Under the pieces are notes generated by a model. It was not told where the DNA came from, ran no database searches, and saw only the letters and a program-made list of their open reading frames with translations. A DNA stretch of 64,000 nucleotides from Frateuria_A sp051900425 (lineage in GTDB: Bacteria > Pseudomonadota > Gammaproteobacteria > Xanthomonadales > Rhodanobacteraceae), in assembly GCF_051900425.1 (NCBI RefSeq), contig NZ_JBHZGK010000011.1, forward strand, positions 33,652-97,651, given 5' to 3'. The translations under genes were made by a program, and so were the position numbers. Shown one piece after another: positions 57,418 through 64,000 of this stretch (positions are counted from its first letter, which is position 1; each line of letters starts with the position of its first letter).

Positions 57418-59958
57418 TCACGCCACGTTGGCCTGGGGCTCTGCCAGCAGGCGCTGGCGCTCGGCCAGCAGGCGGTCGAAGCTGGCATGCGGCAGCGGGC
57501 GGCAGAACAGGTAGCCCTGCAGCTCGTCACAGTGGTTGGCGCGCAGGAACTTCAGATGCTGCTCGATCTCCACGCCCTCGGCCACCACGCCGCGCTTCAG
57601 GCGATGCGCCATCTCGATGGTGGCGCGCACGATCGCCTCGTCGTCCGGGTCGATGCCGATGTTGCGCACGAAGCTCTGGTCGATCTTGATGCGGTCCGCC
57701 GGCAGTTTGCGCAGGTAGTCGAGCGAGGCCGCGCCGGTGCCGAAATCGTCGATCGCGATGCGGCACCCCAGCCGGTGCAGGCCGTGCAGGTTCTCCACCA
57801 GATTGGGCACCGCCTTGATGCTGATGCTTTCGGTGACCTCCAGCTCCAGCAGTCGGGGGTCCAGGCCCGACTCGGCGAGCGCCGCCGTCACGGTGTCCAG
57901 CAGGTCCGGTTCCATCAGCTGCACGGCCGAGAGGTTGACGCCCAGGCGCAGGCGCAGGCCGTACTTCTCCTCCCACTCGTGCGCCTGGCGGCAGGCGGTG
58001 CGCAGCACCCAGGCGCCGAGCGACACGATCAGGCCGGTCTCCTCGGCCAGCGGGATGAACACGCCGGGGCTGATCGGGCCCAGTTCCGGGTGCTCCCAGC
58101 GCACCAGCGCCTCCATGCCGACGATGTCCTCGCTCTCGGCGTCGACCTGCGGCTGGTAGAACACGCGCAGTTCGCCGTTGCCTTCGGCATGGCGCAGCCG
58201 GGTCTTGAGCAGCACGTCGTGCTGCTGCGCCTGTTCCGGACTGATCTCGTAGAACTGGAAGTTGTTGCGACCCTGGCGCTTGGCCGCGTACATCGCCTCG
58301 TCGGCGTGCTTGAGCAGGGTTTCGGCGTCGAGCGCATCGTCGGGATAGAAGCTCACGCCGATCGAGGCAGTGACCTTGAGCGGTGCGTCCTCGCCGGCGA
58401 TCTTGAGCGGCGCCTCCATCACCTGCACGATCTTCTCGGCCACGCGCAGCACGTCGTCGTTCTTGATGATGTGGCGCAGCACCACCACGAACTCGTCGCC
58501 GGCATAGCGGGCCACGGTGTCGGAGGCCCGCACGCTGGAGCACAGGCGGTGGGTGACCGTCTTGAGCACGTGGTCGCCGGCGGCGTGACCGAGCGTATCG
58601 TTGATGTCCTTGAACCGGTCCAGATCGACGAACAGCACCGCGAAGGTCTCCCGGGTGCGGTGCGCCTCGCGGATGATGGTGTCCAGGCGGTCGTTGAACA
58701 GCAGGCGGTTGGGCAGGCCCGTGAGCGCATCGATCAGGCCTTCGGCCCGGCCTTGCTCGCGGGTCAGCCGCAGCTCCTGCGCATGCGCGAAGCGCGCGGC
58801 GGCGCAGCGCAGCACCGGCTCGACCAGGCCCATGTCGCCGAACGGCGTACGGCTGCCGACCAGCAGGGCGCCCAGCACCGAGCGCCGTTCGTCGAACAGC
58901 GGCAGGCCCGCAAAGCCGGATACGCCAAGCATCTCGATCAATGGATCGCTCGCGGCGAGCTTGCAGGCATCGGCCGGGTGCAGCACCGCCTTGCCGTCCA
59001 GCACCTGGCGCAGCACGCCCTGCTGGGCCGGCGCGGGCCAGGGCTGGTCCTCGCCACGCCACAGCTGGATCAGCAGGCCCGGACCGGACGCGCCTTCCGC
59101 TGGCCGGGACGACCACAAGGCGAGATAATCCAGGCCCAGTTCGTCCACCAGCAGGCGCGCGGCGACCTTCTGCGTGTCGATGCCACTGGCCGAGGCGAAC
59201 ATGCGCGAGAGCAGGCTGAGGGCCGCCTCGGCGCGGATGTCGGCGCGGTCGCTGCGGAACAGCAGCGCAATGGCTTCCTGTTCCCCGTGGCGGATCCGCC
59301 GTGCGCTGGCCTGGCCGGTGTCGGCGCCACGGCTGGAACGCCGTTGGCATGCGTACCATCGCCGATCGGCCTGCTGCAGCACGTGTTCGATGCCGATGCC
59401 CTCGAACGCCAGCAGTTCGCGCAGGCCACGGCCGACCAGTTGCTCCACCTCGAGATGGCTGTGCCGCACCACCGCCGAACTGGTTTCCAGCACGCGCTCG
59501 GTCTGCGGATCGACGATCAGCCACTCGCTCGCGTCCTCCTCGAACGCGAAGCGGTACTGGTCCGGCCCGGCCTGCACCGGCGGGGCCGCCTGCGGCCGGG
59601 CGCGGCGCCAGCGGGCGACCAGCTCCAGCTCCACCTGCGAGCCGTACAGCCAGTCGGCCATACCCGCCGGGAGCTGCCCGGGCTTGACCGTGGCGCCATC
59701 GGCGATCACCGCGATCATGGGCGCCTCGGCGCAGGCCGGGATGCGGCGCAACTGTTCGCAGGTGGCCTGGGCATCGGTCTCGTCGCCCTCGAACGCCACC
59801 ACCGCCAGCATGAGCGGCGGTCGACCGTCCAGCAGCAACTCCGCGTGCGGCACCCCGCGTGCGGTATGGATGGTGGGATGGCCCGCGCCGTCCAGCGCGT
59901 CGAACATGTTCCGGCGCAAATCGCGCTGGGCGGCGACCACCAGGATGCCGGCGTTCAC
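57418..59958 (-). CDS. Dual GGDEF/EAL cyclic-di-GMP signalling protein with REC-like, PAS and GAF parts
   Basis: An 846-residue soluble protein. A degenerate receiver-like domain (residues 1-110) lacks the standard acidic pair. A PAS region follows (RFAFEEDASEWLIVDPQTERVLET), then a GAF domain (about 255-400), a GGDEF domain with the motif AGDEF in place of GGDEF, and an EAL domain with EALVRW, EVTES, DDFGTG, KIDQSF and EGVE. The EAL site looks complete, so phosphodiesterase activity is likely; the cyclase is possible because AGDEF can work. A GTG start at 59958 has GGAGG five bases upstream. It is 13 bp after the preceding small gene. Confidence 0.92.
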   Translation of the reverse strand: MNAGILVVAAQRDLRRNMFDALDGAGHPTIHTARGVPHAELLLDGRPPLMLAVVAFEGDETDAQATCEQLRRIPACAEAPMIAVIADGATVKPGQLPAGMADWLYGSQVELELVARWRRARPQAAPPVQAGPDQYRFAFEEDASEWLIVDPQTERVLETSSAVVRHSHLEVEQLVGRGLRELLAFEGIGIEHVLQQADRRWYACQRRSSRGADTGQASARRIRHGEQEAIALLFRSDRADIRAEAALSLLSRMFASASGIDTQKVAARLLVDELGLDYLALWSSRPAEGASGPGLLIQLWRGEDQPWPAPAQQGVLRQVLDGKAVLHPADACKLAASDPLIEMLGVSGFAGLPLFDERRSVLGALLVGSRTPFGDMGLVEPVLRCAAARFAHAQELRLTREQGRAEGLIDALTGLPNRLLFNDRLDTIIREAHRTRETFAVLFVDLDRFKDINDTLGHAAGDHVLKTVTHRLCSSVRASDTVARYAGDEFVVVLRHIIKNDDVLRVAEKIVQVMEAPLKIAGEDAPLKVTASIGVSFYPDDALDAETLLKHADEAMYAAKRQGRNNFQFYEISPEQAQQHDVLLKTRLRHAEGNGELRVFYQPQVDAESEDIVGMEALVRWEHPELGPISPGVFIPLAEETGLIVSLGAWVLRTACRQAHEWEEKYGLRLRLGVNLSAVQLMEPDLLDTVTAALAESGLDPRLLELEVTESISIKAVPNLVENLHGLHRLGCRIAIDDFGTGAASLDYLRKLPADRIKIDQSFVRNIGIDPDDEAIVRATIEMAHRLKRGVVAEGVEIEQHLKFLRANHCDELQGYLFCRPLPHASFDRLLAERQRLLAEPQANVA

Positions 59959-59971
59959 GCGGTCCTCCGCT

Positions 59972-60469
59972 TCAGGCGACAAGCCAGCGGCCGTCGCGCA
60001 GGCGCGGACGCAGCGGGGCGTCCGGCTGGCCCTTCATGCGCATGGCCATGTCCCCCAGGTGGTCGACCAGCGCCGGCGAGGCATCCAGCAGCACCACCCG
60101 GCGCACGTGGCCGGCGGGCGGCTTGGCCAACTGGCGCAGCAGGGTGCTGTCCATCGCCGATAGCGGCGGCTCCAGGCCCATCAGCAGGTAGACGCCGAAA
60201 TGCATGCTCTGCTGCATGTAACGAAGCGCGGCGCCCAGGCGCTGGCTGCCCGGCACGCGCGCATGGGCGTCGATCAGGTTGCCCAGTCCCAGGTCCGGCT
60301 GCCACAGGTAGACCGCCTGCCCGCTCCGCCGCACGACGGCGCGGAACTGCTCGATCAGTGCCTGGCTGTCGCAGCCCTCGAGCAGGATCAGCCCGGCCGG
60401 CGCAGCCAGGATGCGCTCGAAGATCTCGATGCCGGGAGGCGGCGGGGCGGAGGCCAGCAAGGGGTTCAT
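59972..60469 (-). CDS. Conserved hypothetical protein, operon partner of the GGDEF/EAL gene
   Basis: A 165-residue protein of unknown function. It reads like an alpha/beta P-loop-type fold without a Walker A motif: strands in PAGLILLEGCDSQALIEQF, SGQAVYLWQPDLGLG, HFGVYLLMGLEPPL and RRVVLLDASPALVDHL. Some large AAA ATPases have a similar non-catalytic N-terminal domain, but this likeness is by eye. It is the first gene of a two-gene unit with the GGDEF/EAL protein and may bind or regulate it. No signal peptide or membrane helix is seen. Confidence 0.75.
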   Translation of the reverse strand: MNPLLASAPPPPGIEIFERILAAPAGLILLEGCDSQALIEQFRAVVRRSGQAVYLWQPDLGLGNLIDAHARVPGSQRLGAALRYMQQSMHFGVYLLMGLEPPLSAMDSTLLRQLAKPPAGHVRRVVLLDASPALVDHLGDMAMRMKGQPDAPLRPRLRDGRWLVA

Positions 60470-60620
60470 CGGGCGTACGTTACGGACTTGCGGACGAAGC
60501 GCAATAGCGCCAGGTCACCGTTCGGAAAAGTGGGACCGCCGGGACGACCGGCCCTCAACTCGCATTCATCCGCACGCAGCGGTATGGTTCTGGGCTCCCC
60601 CGGCTACACCACCCAACGCC

Positions 60621-62681
60621 ATGTTCGAAGGATTGCGCTTCAATCACTGGAAGACGAGCGTGGACGATGGCGGCATCGTCACCCTGACCCTGGACCGCGC
60701 CGACAGCAGCGTCAACGCAATTTCGCGCGACGTGCTCGATGAACTGGCGCAGATCGTCGAACGCCTGGCGATCGAGAAGCCTGCTGGCGTGATCGTCCAC
60801 TCCGCCAAGGTTTCCGGCTTCGCCGTGGGTGCGGACATCAAGGAATTCGTGCGCTATGCCGAGCAGGACACCGTGCTGGAGAACATCCGCCACGGCCAGC
60901 AGGTCTTCGAGTCGCTGGCCCGCCTGCCCTGCCCGACCGTGGCCGCGGTGCACGGTGCCTGCATGGGCGGTGGCACGGAGCTGATCCTGGCCTGCCGCCA
61001 GCGCATCGCCGCCGATGACGAGAAGACGAAGATCGGGCTGCCCGAGGTCATGCTCGGCATCCATCCCGGCTGGGGCGGCACGGCCCGCCTGCCGCGGCTG
61101 ATCGGCGCGACCGAGGCGCTGCCGATCATGCTCACCGGCCGGCCTCTCTCGGCCAGGCGCGCGCAGGCGCTGGGCGTGGTCGACCGCGTCGCCCCGCCGG
61201 CCGAGCTGCTGGCCGAGGCCCGCGCCCTGCTGCGTCGCCCGCATGCGCGGCCGTTCGCGCAACGTGCCAAGGCCTGGGCGACCAACTGGTGGCCCGTGCG
61301 GCAGATCCTGGCGCCGATGGTGACCAGGCAGACCGCGGCCAAGGTGCGCAAGGAGCATTATCCGGCCCCGTTCGCGCTGATCGATGTCTGGCAGAGCGGC
61401 GGCGCCAGCATCCAGCAGCGGCTGAAGCTCGAAGCGCGCTCGGTCGCGAAGCTTGCGCAGACGCCCACGGCGCACAACCTGATCCGCGTGTTCCTGTTGC
61501 AGGAGCGCCTCAAGGGGGCCGGCGGCGGGGTCGACCCCGGCATCCGCCGCGTGCACGTGGTCGGCGCCGGGGTGATGGGCGGCGACATCGCCGCCTGGGC
61601 GGCCTACAAGGGCTACGACGTGACCCTGCAGGACCGTGAGATGAAGTTCGTCCAGCCCGCGCTGGACCGGGCCCGCGGCTTCTACGAAAAGAAGCTCAGG
61701 ACGCCCGAAAAAGTGCAGGCCGCCATGGGCCGCCTGCGCCCCGACGTCGAAGGCGCCGGCGTGGCTACGGCCGACCTCGCGATCGAGGCGATCTACGAAA
61801 ACGCCGAGGCCAAGCGCGAGCTCTACGCGAAGATCGAGCCGCAGTTCAAGGCGCAGGAAATCCTTGCCAGCAACACCTCCAGCATCCCGCTGGACGAACT
61901 GCGCCAGGGCCTGTCCGCCCCGCAACGCTTCCTCGGTCTGCATTTCTTCAACCCGGTGGCGCAGATGCCGCTGGTCGAGGTAGTGCGCCACGACCAGCTG
62001 GACCCCGCGATCGAAAAGCGGGCGCTGGCCTTCTGCAAGGCACTGGGCAAGGTGCCGGTGGCAGTCAAGGGCACGCCCGGCTTCCTGGTCAACCGGATCC
62101 TGATGCCCTACCTGCTCGAAGCCTTGCGCCTCTACAGCGAAGGCGTGCCGGGCCCGGTGCTCGACCGCGAGGCGAAAAAGTTCGGTATGCCGATGGGGCC
62201 GATCGAACTGGCCGATACCGTCGGCCTGGACGTGTGCGCCTCGGTCGGCAAGGAGCTGGCCCCGTTCCTCGGGCTGGAACTGCCCCCTGGCATCGAGGAC
62301 AAGCTGGAGGCCGGCAAACGCGGCAAGAAGGATGGCCAGGGCCTGTACGTGTGGCAGGACGGCAAGCCGGTCAAACCGGAGGTCGACCCCGGCTACACGC
62401 CGCCGCCGGACATCCAGGACCGGATGATCCTGCCGATGGTCAACGAGGCGGTCGCCTGCCTGGCCGACGGCGTGGTGGACGATGCCGACCTGCTCGACGC
62501 AGGCGTGATCTTCGGTACCGGATTCGCTCCGTTCCGCGGTGGCCCGATCCAGTACATCCGCAGCGAGGGCGCATCGGCCGTGCGCGCGCGCCTGGAGCAG
62601 TTGGCGCAGCGCCATGGCGAGCGGTTCCTGCCCAAGCAGGGATGGGACTCACCGGCGCTCGGCCAGCCCACGACCCTGTAA
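60621..62681 (+). CDS. Fatty-acid oxidation multifunctional enzyme (enoyl-CoA hydratase / 3-hydroxyacyl-CoA dehydrogenase)
   Basis: A 686-residue FadJ/FadB-like protein for beta-oxidation. The N-terminal crotonase domain (1-190) has SGFAVGADIKEF (oxyanion loop) and GACMGGGTELILACR, GLPEVMLGIHPGWGGTARL for the catalytic Glu pair. The dehydrogenase domain starts at about residue 310 (VHVVGAGVMGGDIAAWAAYKGYDV), with SNTSSIPLDEL, RFLGLHFFNPVAQMPLVEVV and KGTPGFLVNRIL. The ATG 60621 is set by the family start. The thiolase partner (fadA/fadI) is not adjacent. It is divergent from the GGDEF/EAL operon. Confidence 0.94.
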   Translation: MFEGLRFNHWKTSVDDGGIVTLTLDRADSSVNAISRDVLDELAQIVERLAIEKPAGVIVHSAKVSGFAVGADIKEFVRYAEQDTVLENIRHGQQVFESLARLPCPTVAAVHGACMGGGTELILACRQRIAADDEKTKIGLPEVMLGIHPGWGGTARLPRLIGATEALPIMLTGRPLSARRAQALGVVDRVAPPAELLAEARALLRRPHARPFAQRAKAWATNWWPVRQILAPMVTRQTAAKVRKEHYPAPFALIDVWQSGGASIQQRLKLEARSVAKLAQTPTAHNLIRVFLLQERLKGAGGGVDPGIRRVHVVGAGVMGGDIAAWAAYKGYDVTLQDREMKFVQPALDRARGFYEKKLRTPEKVQAAMGRLRPDVEGAGVATADLAIEAIYENAEAKRELYAKIEPQFKAQEILASNTSSIPLDELRQGLSAPQRFLGLHFFNPVAQMPLVEVVRHDQLDPAIEKRALAFCKALGKVPVAVKGTPGFLVNRILMPYLLEALRLYSEGVPGPVLDREAKKFGMPMGPIELADTVGLDVCASVGKELAPFLGLELPPGIEDKLEAGKRGKKDGQGLYVWQDGKPVKPEVDPGYTPPPDIQDRMILPMVNEAVACLADGVVDDADLLDAGVIFGTGFAPFRGGPIQYIRSEGASAVRARLEQLAQRHGERFLPKQGWDSPALGQPTTL

Positions 62682-62720
62682 CCCGCAGGGCACGCTTCAG
62701 TCCGTTGCACTCAACGGCAA

Positions 62721-62738
62721 GGTGGGCCCAGGCCCACC
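62721..62738. repeat. Short GGTGGGCC palindrome between convergent genes
   Basis: GGTGGGCC-CA-GGCCCACC, an eight-base palindrome with two unpaired bases at the centre, lies in the gap between the FadJ-like gene and the DUF2058 gene. It resembles a shortened copy of the repeat at 40992-41057. It may help end both transcripts. Confidence 0.4.
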
Positions 62739-62743
62739 CCTGC

Positions 62744-63304
62744 TCACCACATCAGATCGTCAGGAACGCCGTCGTCGTCGCCCGCCGCCTGCGGATCGAC
62801 CAGCAGCGCAAGCTGATGGGGGTCGATCTCCCGCACCTGCTCGGCGATGGCCTGGGTCACCAGCAGATAGCGGCCGTTCTGCTGCACGACACCCAGGTGC
62901 CCCAGATTGAGTGCGGCCAACTGGTCTGCGTCCACGTGCACGCGCCGGATCTTGCCGCCGTACTCGAAATGGCGCACCTGGTCGACCTCGGCCTTGTTCA
63001 GCACCTGGCCTTCCAGCAGCTTCTGGATCTTCGCCTTGCGCTCGCGCCTGAGGCGCGCCTGCTCGGCGGCCTCTTGCTCGGCACGCTTGCGCTCGGTGGC
63101 TTCGGTCTGCGCGCGGATGGCATAGGCCTTGGCCAGATCCATCTCGCCGTTGTCGCGGCGCGGCTGCGCTGCATGCGGCTTGCCCTTGCCCTGCGGCTGA
63201 CGCCCGCCGCGGGGCGGCTGGGATGGCGACTTCGCGCGCTGCTCCTCGCGCACCTGCTTGACGATGCCGCTCTTCAGCAGCTGATCACGGAGAGAGTCGG
63301 CCAT
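62744..63304 (-). CDS. DUF2058 (YaiL-like) nucleoid/polynucleotide-associated protein
   Basis: A 186-residue basic protein. It starts MADSLRDQLLKSGIVK, typical of DUF2058. It is followed by a low-complexity basic stretch (QRAKSPSQPPRGGRQPQGKGK), a charged coiled coil of about 50 residues (EATERKRAEQEAAEQARLRRERKAKIQ), and a C-terminal domain (YGGKIRRVHVDADQLAALNLGHLGVVQQNGRYLLV). E. coli YaiL is annotated as polynucleotide-associated, but the function is unproven. It lies 57 bp after slyX on the same strand. Confidence 0.93.
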   Translation of the reverse strand: MADSLRDQLLKSGIVKQVREEQRAKSPSQPPRGGRQPQGKGKPHAAQPRRDNGEMDLAKAYAIRAQTEATERKRAEQEAAEQARLRRERKAKIQKLLEGQVLNKAEVDQVRHFEYGGKIRRVHVDADQLAALNLGHLGVVQQNGRYLLVTQAIAEQVREIDPHQLALLVDPQAAGDDDGVPDDLMW

Positions 63305-63361
63305 GATCGAAGCTCCAGTTGCGTTGGTTTTTCCAGGCGCGCCGTGCGCACCCGGTGCTTG

Positions 63362-63574
63362 TCAGTAATGAGGCGGCGGTGGTTCGCTGTGCGGATCGCT
63401 GCCCTGCGCCGTGCGCATCGAAGCCAGCTCGGCACGCAGGTCGTGCAGCACGCGCTCCAGCGCCACCAGCCGCATCGCCTGTTCGGCATCGGCGGCCGCA
63501 AGCGCGGCCACCGTGTCGTCGAGGAAAGTGAGGCGTACCTCGAGTTCCTCCAGGCGGCGCTCGATGTCAGACAT
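63362..63574 (-). CDS. slyX: SlyX family protein
   Basis: A 70-residue SlyX protein: a heptad coiled coil (IERRLEELEVRLTFLDDTVAALAAAD...) ending in the family hallmark PPPPHY. The role is unknown, although the gene is widespread in proteobacteria. Its start overlaps the end of ugd by eight bases, so it is probably translated from the same mRNA. Confidence 0.94.
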   Translation of the reverse strand: MSDIERRLEELEVRLTFLDDTVAALAAADAEQAMRLVALERVLHDLRAELASMRTAQGSDPHSEPPPPHY

Positions 63575-64000
63575 GGTCCACTCTCAGCGAACGTCCGCGG
63601 CCGATGCCGTAATAGGCCAATCCCGCTTCCTCCACCTGCGCCGGGTCGTACAGGTTGCGCCCGTCGAAGATCGCCGGGTCCTTCAGCGCGCCACGGATGC
63701 GTGCGAAGTCCGGCGCGCGGAACGCCTTCCACTCGGTCACGATCGCCAGCACGTCGGCACCTTCCAGCGCCTCGTACGCGTCCTCGCACAGCTTGAGGTC
63801 CGGCCGCTCGCCGTAGATGCGCGTGGTCTCGGCGCGTGCCTCCGGATCGAACGCGCGCACCTTCGCGCCGGCGGCCCACAGCATCTCCATCAGCCGGCGG
63901 CTGGAGGCCTCGCGCATGTCGTCGGTGTTGGGCTTGAACGCCAGCCCCCACAACGCCACGGTCTTGCCCTTGAGCGCGCCGCCGTAGTGCCGCTCGATCA
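63567..64000 (-). CDS. ugd: UDP-glucose 6-dehydrogenase (C-terminal part, cut by window edge)
   Basis: The end of a UDP-glucose/GDP-mannose dehydrogenase. The reading frame is open to the window edge. It reads GKTVALWGLAFKPNTDDMREASS, the hallmark at the start of the C-terminal UDP-binding domain, followed by AFDPEARAETTRIYG, LAIVTEWKAFRAPDF and IFDGRNLYDP. The catalytic Cys and the NAD domain would lie upstream, outside the window. The product oxidises UDP-glucose to UDP-glucuronate for capsule or LPS sugars. It overlaps slyX by eight bases. Confidence 0.95.
   Translation of the reverse strand, partial: IERHYGGALKGKTVALWGLAFKPNTDDMREASSRRLMEMLWAAGAKVRAFDPEARAETTRIYGERPDLKLCEDAYEALEGADVLAIVTEWKAFRAPDFARIRGALKDPAIFDGRNLYDPAQVEEAGLAYYGIGRGRSLRVDHV

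Noticed and set aside
57316..60507. Plus-strand open frame of about 1060 codons
   Set aside because: It is antisense to the GGDEF/EAL gene and its partner; no recognisable domain, and the composition is that of a shadow frame.
63319..63531. Plus-strand frame opposite slyX
   Set aside because: Arg/Ala/Pro-rich antisense sequence with no motif; slyX on the other strand has its PPPPHY hallmark.
1..64000. CRISPR arrays, insertion sequences, phage genes
   Set aside because: No regularly spaced direct repeats, transposase or phage-like reading frames were found; all clustered repeats are palindromic elements described above.

Overview
The window reads as the chromosome of a high-GC gammaproteobacterium, most likely a Xanthomonadales member of the Rhodanobacteraceae type (Dyella, Rhodanobacter, Luteibacter or Frateuria-like). 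The reasons are the block orders rpoE-rseA-mucD-lepA-lepB-DUF4845-rnc-era-recO and ftsK-lolA-rarA-serS, the long LigA, the presence of epmA, orn, nagZ, slyX and a DUF2058 gene, and the dispersed palindromic repeats typical of that group. This assignment is inference; no rRNA lies in the window. I see no insertion sequence, prophage or CRISPR array.

Layout. 1-5.6 kb: an SDR oxidoreductase and a DUF6445 oxygenase-like gene on the plus strand, facing a minus-strand run orn-folP-glmM-2OG dioxygenase. 5.7-9.4 kb: exonuclease I, a DUF2461 gene and an MHS-type transporter, punctuated by REP-like inverted repeats. 9.5-13.2 kb: a tightly overlapped ligA-VOC-epmA operon. 13.3-18.7 kb: a PAP2-like protein with an altered motif, rnk, an MdtD-like exporter, NhaD and a CPA2 antiporter. 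19.4-29.6 kb: a photosensory island. 29.7-37.2 kb: tRNA-Ser(UGA) with serS, a membrane protein, rarA, DUF1275, lolA and ftsK. 37.4-44.8 kb: ald, trxB, csp, mtnP, hpt, nagZ, a CYTH protein and rlmD. 44.9-48.3 kb: a YdbL/YdbH pair and a REC-HPt protein. 48.4-57.3 kb: the recO-era-rnc-lepB-lepA-mucD-rseA-rpoE block behind a good sigma-E promoter. 57.4-64 kb: a GGDEF/EAL protein with a small partner, a FadJ-like enzyme, DUF2058, slyX and the end of ugd.

The most interesting part is the photosensory island (about 19.4-29.6 kb). Five plus-strand genes encode a bacteriophytochrome with a HisKA_2-type kinase, a heme oxygenase that would make biliverdin, a second bacteriophytochrome with a classical HisKA kinase, an Rcp1-like single-domain response regulator, and a REC-PAS-PAS-kinase-REC hybrid. 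The last four are chained by ATGA stop/start overlaps. Two closely similar Crp/Fnr-family regulators bracket the operon. The first phytochrome keeps its biliverdin-binding cysteine but has lost the nearly invariant aspartate of the PASDIP motif (Gly200), so it may have unusual photochemistry.

A second theme is dispersed palindromic repeats at gene ends. In three genes the TAG stop codon lies inside a GTAGGAGCG-type repeat, and in hpt it lies inside a TAGGGTGGGC-type repeat, so the repeats appear to have set or trimmed the C-termini of ordinary chromosomal genes.
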